Source of the DNA: Streptomyces nitrosporeus
GTDB taxonomy: Bacteria; Actinomycetota; Actinomycetes; Streptomycetales; Streptomycetaceae
Assembly (NCBI RefSeq): GCF_008704555.1
Contig: NZ_CP023702.1
Span: forward strand, 6,804,001 to 6,868,000
DNA length: 64,000 bases
Reading direction: 5' to 3'
A program made the position numbers and the translations under genes. Below, piece by piece: positions 1-8,675 of this stretch. The number at the start of each line of letters is the position of its first letter. Position 1 is the first letter of the stretch. Under the pieces are notes generated by a model. The model saw nothing but the letters and a program-made list of their open reading frames with translations, was not told the DNA's origin and made no database searches.

Positions 1-1
1 C

Positions 2-256
2 GGCGGCAAGGCGAAGGCGCCACGACGGGTCATCGAGACCGCCGCCAAGGTGGGCCGGTTCCTCGCCGCCGTGGCCCAGGACCGGCCGACGGGCACGGAG
101 AGCAGGTTCACGGAGATCAACGGAGGCCCCGCTCTGGTGCTCTTTGCCGGCGACAGGGTCGACACGGTCTTCCAGGTCGACATCGCGGGAGGCGTCGTCC
201 AGAGCGTCTATGTCATCCGCAATCCCGACAAGTTCGCGGGACTCTCCCTTCTCTGA
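2..256 (+). CDS. ECF41-type (SigJ-like) RNA polymerase sigma factor, C-terminal fragment
   Basis: The left window edge cuts off the start, so only 84 C-terminal residues are visible. They read as the SnoaL-like tail that follows sigma regions 2 and 4 in the ECF41 group. The hallmark is a short strand with NGGPALVLF, a turn with GDRVDTVFQ, and a final VYVIRNPDKFAGL ending in Leu-Leu. In that family the C-terminal domain modulates the activity of the sigma factor itself instead of a separate anti-sigma factor (family knowledge). The reading frame is open from base 2 to a TGA at 254-256, and a strong hairpin follows at 313-350. The sigma regions lie outside the window, so the family call rests on the tail alone. 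Confidence 0.75.
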   Translation, partial: GGKAKAPRRVIETAAKVGRFLAAVAQDRPTGTESRFTEINGGPALVLFAGDRVDTVFQVDIAGGVVQSVYVIRNPDKFAGLSLL

Positions 257-312
257 GCGGGGTGCCCGTGTCCCCGGCCGCCGGGGGAGGGCGACGCGGG
301 GCGCTTCGGCGA

Positions 313-350
313 GGAGCTGGTTCCCTTCCGGCCGGGAGGGAACCAGCTCC
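313..350 (+). terminator. Intrinsic terminator after the sigma factor
   Basis: A perfect 14-bp inverted repeat (arms GGAGCTGGTTCCCT at 313-326 and its complement at 337-350) with a 10-nt loop is followed by ATGGTCGTTTTATT, a real T-rich run. It lies 57 nt after the sigma factor stop and before the promoter region of the GntR gene. Confidence 0.9.
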
Positions 351-539
351 ATGGTCGTTTTATTCGTAATCGCAAGCCTTTGACGGCTTCTGTGGCTCCT
401 TCGCCTTCCCGGCGCCCTCCGGAGCGCGGGACCGGGCATGTCCGGAGCGGGGGCGGGAGCCGCCCGGGGCCACCACCCCGCGAACGTCCTGTGAACGCTG
501 TGCGGCAGTGGACCGTTTCCTTCCGCTACCGGGTGAGGA

Positions 540-553
540 TTGGTCTTGACCAA
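540..553. promoter_or_regulatory. DasR-type (dre-like) palindrome upstream of the GntR gene
   Basis: TTGGTC-TT-GACCAA is a perfect palindrome about 92 nt upstream of the GntR start. It contains TGGTCTTGACCA, close to the published dre core TGGTCTAGACCA bound by DasR and related HutC-type GntR proteins. The site sits in the 388-nt gap 257-644, which also holds the sigma factor terminator and an AT-rich stretch at 585-612 (CCTTTAATAAATAACAT) likely to be the promoter or leader. DasR or the adjacent regulator itself could bind here. Confidence 0.6.
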
Positions 554-644
554 GGTGGTGGCCCGCCCTAAGGTCGTCACGTTAAGGCAAGAACCTTTAA
601 TAAATAACATCGCGGAATGACACCGGGCGATTGCGGAGGACAGG

Positions 645-1415
645 GTGGGGACCACGCAGCTGGAAGCGGTACAGGAGCCGAAGTACTGGCACCTCAAGAC
701 CGTGCTCAGTGAGGCGCTTGACTCGGACTTCGCCGTCGGCGAGATCCTGCCCAACGAGCGTGAGCTGGCGGCCCGATTCGGTGTCGCCAGGGCTACGCTG
801 CGACAGGCTCTGGAACAGCTCGAACTGGAGGGCAGGCTCCAGCGGCGACGTGGTGTCGGCACGACCGTCGCCCCGCCGCGGGTAGGCGTCGCCGTGGCCA
901 CGGCGCAGCACGACTGGGCGGACGGCGGGAGCGCGGGCGAGGCATGGCAGCCCGTCGAGTGCACCGACGCCCCCGCGCCGGCGGCGGTGGCCGCTGTCCT
1001 CTCCGTCGGCACGGACGAAACGGTGCATGTGGTGCGCCGTATCCGTGTCGCCCACGGGCAGACCGTGGCGGCCGAACTCCTCTACGTGCCGGCGGCCTCC
1101 GTGCCCGGCCTCCCCGCGGTCGGCATGCCGTCCGGGCCCGCCCGGGCGCGGAACGTCCTGCAGGAGCTGTACCGCCTGGGTCTCGACGGGCAGGATCGTT
1201 CCGTCGAACTCGGGTCCGCACGGGTGGACGACGCCAAGGAGCTCGACCGGCTTCCCGGCGCCCCGGTGCTCGTCGTCACGACACGCTACTTCGCGGCCTC
1301 CGGTACGGCGGCCGTCTCCGTGGCCACCTACCGGGCGGACACCTGCCGCCTCACCTTCGGTGACTCCGGTGCTCTGGAGATCAGCCACGAGGAGCAGACC
1401 CGGCAGGCTTCCTGA
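645..1415 (+). CDS. GntR-family (HutC subfamily) transcriptional regulator with UTRA domain
   Basis: A 256-residue one-component regulator. The N-terminal winged helix spans about residues 10-75, with the family pattern PNERELAARFGVARATLRQA and wing GRLQRRRGVGTTV. It is followed by a UTRA ligand-binding fold to about residue 245, including VHVVRRIRVAHGQTVAAE. Architecture and length match DasR-type sugar sensors, but the ligand cannot be read from the sequence. GTG at 645 is preceded by GGAGGA at 636-641, which supports this start. A dre-like palindrome lies upstream at 540-553, consistent with autoregulation or DasR control (inference). The gene faces a convergent ROK regulator, with a small hairpin between them. 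Confidence 0.9.
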   Translation: MGTTQLEAVQEPKYWHLKTVLSEALDSDFAVGEILPNERELAARFGVARATLRQALEQLELEGRLQRRRGVGTTVAPPRVGVAVATAQHDWADGGSAGEAWQPVECTDAPAPAAVAAVLSVGTDETVHVVRRIRVAHGQTVAAELLYVPAASVPGLPAVGMPSGPARARNVLQELYRLGLDGQDRSVELGSARVDDAKELDRLPGAPVLVVTTRYFAASGTAAVSVATYRADTCRLTFGDSGALEISHEEQTRQAS

Positions 1416-1417
1416 CG

Positions 1418-1435
1418 CCCTGTCGGCGGACAGGG
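1418..1435. terminator. Short hairpin between convergent GntR and ROK genes
   Basis: CCCTGTC and GACAGGG form a 7-bp stem with a 4-nt GGCG loop two bases after the GntR stop. There is no T run, as is usual in Streptomyces, so termination is inferred. Confidence 0.5.
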
Positions 1436-1525
1436 GCTCTCTCGCGGAACCTCCGTGCCATGGACGGCACGGGCCCGGCGGCAGAGGAACCGCTCCCGGG
1501 TGTACGCGCCTGCCCGCGCGCGAAC

Positions 1526-2683
1526 TCAGCGGCGGGCCGTCACCGTTGCCTCCACCGCGAAGAGCTGTTCCTCGACATGGTCGAGGGCCAGCCGGAGGGC
1601 CCCCGTGGCGACCGCGGCCTCACCCAGCATGGAGAGGGTCACCCGGGGCGGCCGCAGACAGTACCGCGCCAGCTCGTCGCGGAGCGGGCCCAGGACCCCG
1701 TCGAGGCCCGCGGCCCAGCCCCCGACCACCACGACCTCGGGATCGAGCGCCAGGACCAGGGCCGCCACATCGTGCACCAGCCGCTGGATGAACCGTTCGA
1801 CGGCGGCCTGCGCGCCGGCGTCACCGTGCTTCGCCTTGGCGAAGACGGCGGCCACGGCCTGCTCGTCGAGAGGGTCCAGCGGGGTGTCCGTCGTGGAGAG
1901 CAGATGCTCGGGAGTGACCTCCCTGCCGAGCAGGTGGAGCGCCCCGATCTCGCCTGCCGCGCCACCGAAACCCCGGTGCAGACGGCCGCCGATCAACGAA
2001 CCGGCGCCGGGGCTCAGCCCCGCCAGCACGAAGACGATGTCGTCGGAATCGGTGGCTGCCCCTTTCCAGTGTTCGGCCACGGCGGCCGCGTTGGCGTCGT
2101 TCTCCACCAGCACGGGACACCGGAAGGACCGGCGCAGCCGCTCCCCGAGCGGCAGGCCCGTCCAGTCCGGCAGAGCCGTCCCCAGCCGTACCGTCCCGTC
2201 CGCCTCGACGATCCCCGGGCTGCCCACGCCCACCGCGCGCAGGCTGCTGCGGGCCACCCCGGTGCGCCGCAGCACATCGGCGATCACCGCTCTGACCTGG
2301 TCGAGCCGGTCGTCCGCCGGCGCGCTCTCGGAGACCTCCCGGGCGCCGGCGCCGACGATCCGGCCGTCCAGTCCGGACAGCAGAGCCGACACACGGTGCG
2401 AACCGATCTCGATCCCCAGCAGGTACCCGGCCTCGGCGCGGAACCTGAAGCGCCGGGCGGGCCGCCCCTGGCGCCGGGCCGCGCTGTCGTCGGGCAGTGC
2501 CTCCACGACCAGCCCCGCCTCGAAGAGCCCTTCGACCACGCCTTCGACCGTGGGACGGGAGAGCCCTGTGATACGGGTGAGATCGGTGAGGGTTGGCGAC
2601 TGCGCCCCTCGCAGGGCGTGCAGCACCACCGCGGAATTGATCCGCCGCAGCAGAGACGGGTCCCCACCGGTCAGCCTGCCCAC
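1526..2683 (-). CDS. ROK-family transcriptional repressor
   Basis: A 385-residue protein with an N-terminal winged helix (about residues 5-70, LTDLTRITGLSRPTVEGVVE) fused to a ROK sugar-kinase fold. The ROK part has GIEIGSHRVSALLS near residue 90 and VENDANAAAVAEHW near 195. The CxCGxxGCxE zinc motif of true ROK glucokinases is absent; the corresponding stretch reads GEIGALHLLGREV. This points to a regulator, not a kinase. The start is the GTG whose complement is at 2681-2683, chosen because GGGAGG lies 8 nt upstream; longer readings would run into sequence of atypical composition. It probably senses a sugar or sugar phosphate and represses local or distant sugar genes (family knowledge). The target is unknown. 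Confidence 0.88.
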   Translation of the reverse strand: MGRLTGGDPSLLRRINSAVVLHALRGAQSPTLTDLTRITGLSRPTVEGVVEGLFEAGLVVEALPDDSAARRQGRPARRFRFRAEAGYLLGIEIGSHRVSALLSGLDGRIVGAGAREVSESAPADDRLDQVRAVIADVLRRTGVARSSLRAVGVGSPGIVEADGTVRLGTALPDWTGLPLGERLRRSFRCPVLVENDANAAAVAEHWKGAATDSDDIVFVLAGLSPGAGSLIGGRLHRGFGGAAGEIGALHLLGREVTPEHLLSTTDTPLDPLDEQAVAAVFAKAKHGDAGAQAAVERFIQRLVHDVAALVLALDPEVVVVGGWAAGLDGVLGPLRDELARYCLRPPRVTLSMLGEAAVATGALRLALDHVEEQLFAVEATVTARR

Positions 2684-2984
2684 GGTGTGTCCTCCCAGGT
2701 CGCGCACGTGTCTGCGGATCGTACTCGTTGCCGGGAAGCGCGGCGAGAGACCTCGGTAACCGGTATGGAGCGGTGACCTGAGCCGGCCCGTCCACGGGGT
2801 TCCGGCCGCCTGTGCCGCGCCGCCGGAACGGCCTCGGAAGCGGCCTCGGCCCGGGGCGCGACACCCTTCGGAGGCGGCCCTGGGCCCATGCCGGTTCCGG
2901 TCCTCCGCGCGCGGACGGTCCGGACGCGGGACCGGCCGCCTCACCGGGCCGGCCCTCCTCGCCGGACCAGGTGCCCCGCAGGGC

Positions 2985-3018
2985 CAGACGTCCTACCGGA
3001 ACAGACGTCTCACCGGGG
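2985..3018. repeat. 17-nt tandem repeat carrying the mug stop codon
   Basis: Two adjacent 17-nt units (CAGACGTCCTACCGGAA at 2985-3001 and CAGACGTCTCACCGGGG at 3002-3018) agree at 13 positions. The second unit contains the mug stop (TGA, complement of 3010-3012); the first carries TAG at the same place on the minus strand. The rest of the 326-nt gap 2684-3009 shows only the ROK upstream region, with an imperfect GGTAACC/GGTGACC pair near 2756-2778. Confidence 0.65.
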
Positions 3019-3558
3019 GGTCTCCTGCTCCACGGCGGCCCGGAGGCGGGCGTACTCGTCCGCCATCGTTTCCACCGTCCAGTGGGCGTTGAGACCGCTC
3101 GGGTTGGGAAGCACCCAGACCCGGGCGCCCCCGACGGTCCGCTCCTGCGGCCCGATCCGGGCGCGGCGTTCACCGAAGGCCGCGCGGTAGGCGGTCACGC
3201 CGACGACCGCCAGCCACCGGGGGCCGGCGCGTCGGACCTTCGCCTCCAGGGCCCGCCCTCCCTCGACGTACTCCTTTGTGCTCAGCTCGTCGGCCCGGGC
3301 CGTCGCCCTGGCCACGACGTTGGTGATGCCCAGCCCGAACACCGGCAGCTCCCCTTGTTCCGCCGGGCGCAGCCGCCTCGGAGTGAAGCCGGACCGGTGC
3401 AGCACCGGCCAGAAGCGGTTGCCGGGATGGGCGAAGTGGTGGCCCGTGGCCGCGCTCATCAGACTCGGATTGATTCCGCAGAACAAGACACGCAGGCCGC
3501 CCGCGAGCACGTCGGGTACGACGCGGTCGCGGGCGGCCTGGAGTTCCTCAGGGGTCAT
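3010..3558 (-). CDS. mug: G/U mismatch-specific DNA glycosylase (Mug/TDG family)
   Basis: A 182-residue single-domain uracil-DNA glycosylase of the Mug/TDG class, which removes uracil and related bases opposite G to start base excision repair. The active-site loop FCGINPSLMSAATGHHF sits near residues 26-42; the GINP motif carries the Asn typical of family 2. The intercalation loop LPNPSGLNAHW is near residue 155. Length matches the bacterial family. The gene starts 23 nt after the purB stop on the same strand, so the two are probably co-transcribed. The stop codon lies inside a 17-nt tandem repeat. Confidence 0.92.
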   Translation of the reverse strand: MTPEELQAARDRVVPDVLAGGLRVLFCGINPSLMSAATGHHFAHPGNRFWPVLHRSGFTPRRLRPAEQGELPVFGLGITNVVARATARADELSTKEYVEGGRALEAKVRRAGPRWLAVVGVTAYRAAFGERRARIGPQERTVGGARVWVLPNPSGLNAHWTVETMADEYARLRAAVEQETPR

Positions 3559-3581
3559 CGGGCGTCAGCGGCGGGGTGCCG

Positions 3582-5024
3582 TCACAGGATGGACCCCGGC
3601 GTGTAACCGGCGGCCTCGGGGTGCTGTCCGGCGATCTCCTCGATCCTGGAGACCACGGAGGCGACCTGGTCACCAGCCGCACCGGTGAAGGAGAGCTTGT
3701 CGGCCATCAAGGCGTCCAGCTGGGCCCGGTCGAGGGGGATGCGCTCGTCGGCGGCCAGCTTGTCCAGCAGCTCGTTGCGCTCGGCACCCTGTTCCCGCAT
3801 GGCCAGCGCCGAGGCCACCGCGTTCTCCTTGATGGCCTCGTGCGCGACCTCACGGCCCACACCGGCGCGCACCGCGCCCATCAGGACCTTGGTCGTGGCG
3901 AGGAAGGGCAGATAGCGGTCCAGCTCACGCGCCACGACGGCGGGGAACGCACCGAACTCGTCGAGGACGGTGAGGAAGGTCTCCAGCAGGCCGTCGAACG
4001 CGAAGAACGCGTCCGGCAGAGCCACCCGGCGGACCACGGAACAGGACACGTCGCCCTCGTTCCACTGGTCACCCGCCAGCTCACCCGTCATCGACGCGTA
4101 GCCGCGCAGGATCACCATCAGGCCGTTCACACGCTCACAGGAACGGGTGTTCATCTTGTGCGGCATCGCCGACGACCCGACCTGGCCCGGCTTGAAGCCC
4201 TCGGTGACCAGCTCGTGCCCGGCCATCAGCCGGATCGTCTTGGCGATCGACGAGGGTGCCGCGGCCAGCTGAACCAGCGCCGTCACCACGTCGTAGTCGA
4301 GAGAACGGGGGTAGACCTGGCCGACGGAGGTGAAGGCGTGGGCGAAGCCGAGGTGTGCGGCGATGCGCTGCTCCAGGTCCGCGAGCTTGTCCGCGTCGCC
4401 ACCGAGCAGGTCCAGCATGTCCTGGGCCGTACCGACCGGGCCCTTGATGCCGCGCAGGGGGTAGCGGCCCAGCAGGTCTTCGAGCCGCCCGTACGCCACC
4501 AGCAGTTCGTCGGCGGCCGTCGCGAACCGCTTGCCCAGCGTGGTGGCCTGCGCGGCCACGTTGTGGGAACGGCCCGCGAGGACCAGCTCACGGTACTCGG
4601 CGGACAGCTTCCCCAGACGCGCCAGGACCGCCACCGTACGGTCACGCATCAGTTCGAGCGAGAGGCGGATCTGCAGCTGCTCGACGTTCTCGGTGAGGTC
4701 GCGGGAGGTCATTCCCTTGTGGACCTGCTCATGGCCCGCGAGCGCGTTGAACTCCTCGATCCGGGCCTTCACGTCGTGCCGCGTGATCTTCTCGCGCTCG
4801 GCGATCGAGGCGAGGTCGACCTGGTCGACCACCCGCTCGTAATCGGCCAGGGCGGCGTCGGGAACCTCGATCCCGAGGTCCTTCTGAGCACGCAGCACCG
4901 CCAGCCACAGCCGGCGTTCCAGCTTCACCTTCTGCTCGGGGGACCAGAGGACGGCCAGCTCCGTGGAGGCATAGCGGCCGGCCAGGACATTGGGGATGCG
5001 AGGCTTCGCAGACACAGCAGTCAC
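3582..5024 (-). CDS. purB: Adenylosuccinate lyase
   Basis: A 480-residue enzyme of the fumarase/aspartase superfamily. It cleaves SAICAR to AICAR and adenylosuccinate to AMP in purine synthesis. The family signature GSSAMPHKMN is present near residue 285, and MTSRDLTENVEQ near residue 90 contains a conserved active-site loop. The start was set at the GTG whose complement is 5022-5024, giving MTAVSAKPRIPNV, the usual actinobacterial N-terminus; an in-frame ATG 36 nt further upstream would add an atypical extension. Mug follows on the same strand. Confidence 0.95.
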   Translation of the reverse strand: MTAVSAKPRIPNVLAGRYASTELAVLWSPEQKVKLERRLWLAVLRAQKDLGIEVPDAALADYERVVDQVDLASIAEREKITRHDVKARIEEFNALAGHEQVHKGMTSRDLTENVEQLQIRLSLELMRDRTVAVLARLGKLSAEYRELVLAGRSHNVAAQATTLGKRFATAADELLVAYGRLEDLLGRYPLRGIKGPVGTAQDMLDLLGGDADKLADLEQRIAAHLGFAHAFTSVGQVYPRSLDYDVVTALVQLAAAPSSIAKTIRLMAGHELVTEGFKPGQVGSSAMPHKMNTRSCERVNGLMVILRGYASMTGELAGDQWNEGDVSCSVVRRVALPDAFFAFDGLLETFLTVLDEFGAFPAVVARELDRYLPFLATTKVLMGAVRAGVGREVAHEAIKENAVASALAMREQGAERNELLDKLAADERIPLDRAQLDALMADKLSFTGAAGDQVASVVSRIEEIAGQHPEAAGYTPGSIL

Positions 5025-5145
5025 GTGTCCGGATTCTACTGGCGGTTTCTGCAGGTCCACGCCGCGGGCCGGACTGTGGTTTCCTACAGGACCCGGGCCC
5101 GGCGGTCGCGGACGGGACCGCGCCGCGCGGCCACGGGCACGGCGG

Positions 5146-5985
5146 TCAGCCGTCGACGCGCCGCCAGCCGGTCACCGGGCCGGGGGCCGACGGGTCCGCG
5201 GGGGTGATCCAGAACGCCTTCCCGAGCGCCGCGTCGAACTGGGCCCCGGCCCGTCCGTCGCCGGACGACCGGCCGGTGAGGCGCCGGCCGATCCACGGCA
5301 GCAGGTGCTGCCGCGCGAACCGCACGTCCTCGGCCCGCCGCCTCGCCCAGCGTGCCGGCGGGGCCGCGGGCACGGGCGTGCGCCAGCCGTCGTCCTCCGC
5401 CGGCAGCCCGAGCGTCTGCCAGACCGCCTCCGCGACTCTGCGGTGCCCGTCCGCCGTGAGGTGGAGCCGGTCCACGTCCCACATCCGCGGATCACCCAGC
5501 GAGGGCGCGCCGTAGAGGTCCGCCACCAGGGCGCCGTGCCGCGCCGCGAGGTCGTCCACCAGGGAGAAGAGCTCCTCCATCCGCGGGCGGAAGCGTTCGA
5601 GCACCGGACCGCTGCGGCCGGGGCTCCGCATCAGGACGAGCGTCTTGCACGCGGGCGCGAGGCGCTCGACGGCCTCCTCCAGCCGGCCGCGCACCATGCC
5701 CATGTCGCACTTCGGGCGCAGGGTGTCGTTGAGGCCGCCGACGAGTGTGATCACGTCCGGTTCCATCGCGGCGGCGACGGGCACCTGTTCCTCGACGATC
5801 TGGCCGATGAGCTTTCCGCGTACGGCGAGGTTGGCGTAGCGGAACCCCGGTGTCCGGCCCGCGAGCCGGGCGGCCAGGACATCCGCCCAGCCGCGGTACG
5901 AACCGTCGGGCAGAAGGTCCGACATGCCCTCGGTGAAGGAGTCGCCGACCGCGACAAGACTGGTGTAGGAGGCATTCAGTTCCAT
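5146..5985 (-). CDS. SGNH/GDSL-type hydrolase
   Basis: A 279-residue cytoplasmic esterase or lipase-like hydrolase. Block I is GDSFTEGMSD at about residue 14 (nucleophile Ser), block III is GGLNDT near 85, and block V is DRLHLTADGH near 175 supplying the Asp and His. No signal peptide is visible; the protein begins MELNASYTSLVAVGDS. The C-terminal 80 residues (rich in Arg/Trp, ending GPVTGWRRVDG) extend beyond the minimal fold, as in other Streptomyces members. The substrate is unknown. It lies between purB and the CNNM pair, all on the minus strand, with separate spacing. Confidence 0.85.
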   Translation of the reverse strand: MELNASYTSLVAVGDSFTEGMSDLLPDGSYRGWADVLAARLAGRTPGFRYANLAVRGKLIGQIVEEQVPVAAAMEPDVITLVGGLNDTLRPKCDMGMVRGRLEEAVERLAPACKTLVLMRSPGRSGPVLERFRPRMEELFSLVDDLAARHGALVADLYGAPSLGDPRMWDVDRLHLTADGHRRVAEAVWQTLGLPAEDDGWRTPVPAAPPARWARRRAEDVRFARQHLLPWIGRRLTGRSSGDGRAGAQFDAALGKAFWITPADPSAPGPVTGWRRVDG

Positions 5986-6077
5986 GGCGGTGCGATCGTA
6001 CCGCCATGGCGCGGTGCCGGCCGGCACTCGCCGCCCGCCCGCCCGGTGGAGGCGGGAGGCGGGTGCCGGCCGGCCCG

Positions 6078-7097
6078 TCAGCGGGTCCCGGGCCTCCCCA
6101 CCAGTTCCCGCAGCACGTCCTCCATCGTGACCAGCCCGGCCAGCCGCTTGTCGTCGTCGAGTACCGCCGCCAGGTGCGTACGGCTCCGCCGCAACGCCGT
6201 CAGCACGTCGTCCAGCGGGGCGGAGGCGCGGACCCGGGCGATCGGCCGCAGCGCGGAGACCGGGAACGGCACGTCCCGGGGGGCGGCGTCCAGGGCGTCC
6301 TTGACGTGGAGGTAACCGAGGATCCGATGCGTGCCGTCCATCACGGGGAACCGGGAGAAACCGCTCTCGGACGACAGCCGTTCCAGCTCCTCCGGTGTCG
6401 TGCCGGCCCGGGTGGACACCACCTGGTCGACCGGCAGCAGCACGTCCCGTACCGGCCTGCGCCCCAGTTCCAGCGCGTGCCGCAGCCGCTCGGCGGAGCG
6501 GTCGTCGACGAGCCCGGCCTCCCCGGCGTCCTCGACGAGCCGTGCCAGCTCGTCGTCGGAGAAGGTCGCGGAGACCTCGTCCTTGGTCTCCACCCGCAGC
6601 AGGGTGAGCAGGGCGTTGGCGAAGGCGTTGACGGCGAAGATCACCGGACGCAGCGCGCGGGACAGGGCGACCAGCGGCGGACCGAGCAGCAGCGCCGTAC
6701 GCGCCGGTTCGGCCAGCGCGATGTTCTTCGGCACCATCTCGCCGAGCAGCATGTGCAGATACGTCGCCACCGTCAGGGCGATGACGAACGAGATCGGGTG
6801 GACCGCGCCGTGCGGCACACCCACCGCGTCGAACAGCGGCTCCAGCAGATGCGCGATGGCCGGTTCCGCCACGATGCCCAGGACCAGGGTGCAGAGGGTG
6901 ATGCCGAGCTGCGCGGCCGCCAGCAGCGCCGACACGTGTTCGAGCCCCCAGATGACGCTGCGCGCCCGCCGGTTGCCCGCCTCGGCCTCGGGCTCGATCT
7001 GACTGCGGCGTACCGAGATCAGAGCGAACTCCGCGCCGACGAAGAAGGCGTTGACGACCAGGGTCAGCAGACCGATGAAGAGCTGGAGAGCGATCAC
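6078..7097 (-). CDS. CNNM/CorC-type membrane protein with CBS pair (second of pair)
   Basis: A 339-residue integral membrane protein. The DUF21/CNNM transmembrane domain covers about residues 1-190 (FVGAEFALISVRRSQ, LLGEMVPKNIALAEP) and is followed by two CBS domains (SRFPVMDGTHRILGYLHVKD; LDDDKRLAGLVTMEDVLREL). It lacks the C-terminal CorC_HlyC domain seen in its neighbour. Family members are linked to Mg/Co transport or efflux (family knowledge). The GTG start at 7097 overlaps the upstream gene's TGA (GTGA, 7094-7097), so the two are translationally coupled and may form a heteromer. Confidence 0.88.
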   Translation of the reverse strand: MIALQLFIGLLTLVVNAFFVGAEFALISVRRSQIEPEAEAGNRRARSVIWGLEHVSALLAAAQLGITLCTLVLGIVAEPAIAHLLEPLFDAVGVPHGAVHPISFVIALTVATYLHMLLGEMVPKNIALAEPARTALLLGPPLVALSRALRPVIFAVNAFANALLTLLRVETKDEVSATFSDDELARLVEDAGEAGLVDDRSAERLRHALELGRRPVRDVLLPVDQVVSTRAGTTPEELERLSSESGFSRFPVMDGTHRILGYLHVKDALDAAPRDVPFPVSALRPIARVRASAPLDDVLTALRRSRTHLAAVLDDDKRLAGLVTMEDVLRELVGRPGTR

Positions 7098-8431
7098 TGT
7101 TCCTCCTCCGCGGGCCCGTCGGTCCCCGCGGGCGGCGCGTGCAGCAGCAGCCGTGCCGCGCGGCGGCCCGAGGCGTCCACCACATCGATGCGCCAGCCGT
7201 CCAGCTCGACCGTGTCGCCGACGGCCGGGATGCGTCCGACCTCGGTGGCGACGAGTCCGGCCAGGGTTTCGTAGGGGCCGTCCGGCACCCGGAGCCCCAC
7301 GCTGCGGAGCTGGTCGGTGCGGGCCGCGCCGTCGGCCGACCACAGGGAGCGCCCGTCCGCGTCCTCACCGACGGGCGCGAGATCGGGTGTCTCGTGCGGA
7401 TCGTGTTCGTCCCGCACCTCTCCGACGACCTCCTCGACGATGTCCTCCAGGGTCACGACGCCCGCCGTCCCGCCGTACTCGTCGATGACGACGGCCATGG
7501 CCAGCTTGCCCGACAGCCGGTCCAGCAGCTGGTCCACCGCCAGCGTCTCGGGTACGAGCAGAGGCTCACGGAGCATCTGCGACACCGGCTTGCGGGGGCG
7601 TTCGGCGGCGGGTACCGCCAGGACGTCCTTGATGTGGGCCACGCCGACGACGGTGTCCAGACTTCCCCGGTACACCGGGAAGCGGGACAGGCCGGTGGCC
7701 CGGGTGGCGTTGGCGACGTCCTCCGCGGTGGCCTGCACATCCAGTGCCGTGACCTGGACCCGGGGCGTCATGACGTTCTCGGCCGTCAGATCCGCGAGTT
7801 TGAGGGTGCGCACGAACAGTTCGGCCGTGTCGGCCTCCAGCGCCCCTTCCTTCGCGGAGTGCCTGGCCAGCGCCACCAGCTCCTGGGGGCTGCGGGCCGA
7901 GGCCAGTTCCTCCGCCGGTTCCAGCCCGAAGCGGCGCACGATGCGGTTGGCGGTGCTGTTGAGGTGACCGATGAAGGGGCGGAAGACGGCGGTGAACACC
8001 CGCTGCGGCGTGGCCACCGTCCTGGCGACGGCCAGCGGGGACGAGATGGCCCAGTTCTTGGGCACCAGCTCGCCGACCACCATCAGGACGACGGTGGACA
8101 GGGCCGTGCCGATCACCAGCGCCAGGGAGGAGGCCACACCGGGCGGCAGGCCCGTCGCCTCCACCGGGCCCCGGATCAGCGCGGTGATGGACGGCTCGGA
8201 GAGCATGCCGACCACCAGGTTGGTGACGGTGATGCCGAGCTGCGCCCCGGAGAGCTGGAACGTGAGGCTGCGTACGGCCTTGAGGGCCCCGGCCGCGCCC
8301 CGCTCGCCCCGATCCGCGGCTCGTTCGAGCTCGCTCCGCTCGACGGTCGTCAGGGAGAACTCGGCGGCCACGAACGCGCCGCAGGCCACGGAGAGGAGCA
8401 GGGCCGCGAGGAGCAGGAGTACTTCCGTCAA
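7094..8431 (-). CDS. CNNM/CorC-type transporter with DUF21, CBS pair and CorC_HlyC domains
   Basis: A 445-residue membrane protein. The DUF21 transmembrane domain (FVAAEFSLTTVERSE; MVVGELVPKNWAISS) covers about residues 1-195. A CBS pair lies around 205-330 (SRFPVYRGSLDTVVGVAHIKD; VIDEYGGTAGVVTLEDIVEE), and a C-terminal CorC_HlyC domain of about 80 residues follows. It is the first gene of a two-gene unit with 6078-7097. Domain order and length are typical of the hemolysin-C-like family implicated in divalent cation handling. The 244-nt upstream gap 8432-8675 shows no gene; a possible structured leader is discussed in the findings. Confidence 0.9.
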   Translation of the reverse strand: MTEVLLLLAALLLSVACGAFVAAEFSLTTVERSELERAADRGERGAAGALKAVRSLTFQLSGAQLGITVTNLVVGMLSEPSITALIRGPVEATGLPPGVASSLALVIGTALSTVVLMVVGELVPKNWAISSPLAVARTVATPQRVFTAVFRPFIGHLNSTANRIVRRFGLEPAEELASARSPQELVALARHSAKEGALEADTAELFVRTLKLADLTAENVMTPRVQVTALDVQATAEDVANATRATGLSRFPVYRGSLDTVVGVAHIKDVLAVPAAERPRKPVSQMLREPLLVPETLAVDQLLDRLSGKLAMAVVIDEYGGTAGVVTLEDIVEEVVGEVRDEHDPHETPDLAPVGEDADGRSLWSADGAARTDQLRSVGLRVPDGPYETLAGLVATEVGRIPAVGDTVELDGWRIDVVDASGRRAARLLLHAPPAGTDGPAEEEQ

Positions 8432-8675
8432 CGGTTCACCTCCGTCCCACGGCCGGGCAGGGGCGGATGGTTCGCGTGTCGCCGGTGGTACCGGCTGCCG
8501 GAAGGCTCGCCCATGGGCGGAGGCTCACACCTTTCGAAGGGTCGGACAGCGGGACGTGTGTGCCGGGCGGGCCGCGGGGTGCGGGACGCCGGGACCGGCG
8601 CGGTGGATGACATCCCATCACACCGGCCGGTCGCCGAAAGGCCCGCGAACCGCCGACCGGAACCGTACGTTCCGG

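Noticed and set aside
2684..3009. N-terminal extension of the ROK regulator or another gene in the gap
   Set aside because: The ribosome site and family N-terminus support the GTG at 2683; upstream sequence lacks coding character.
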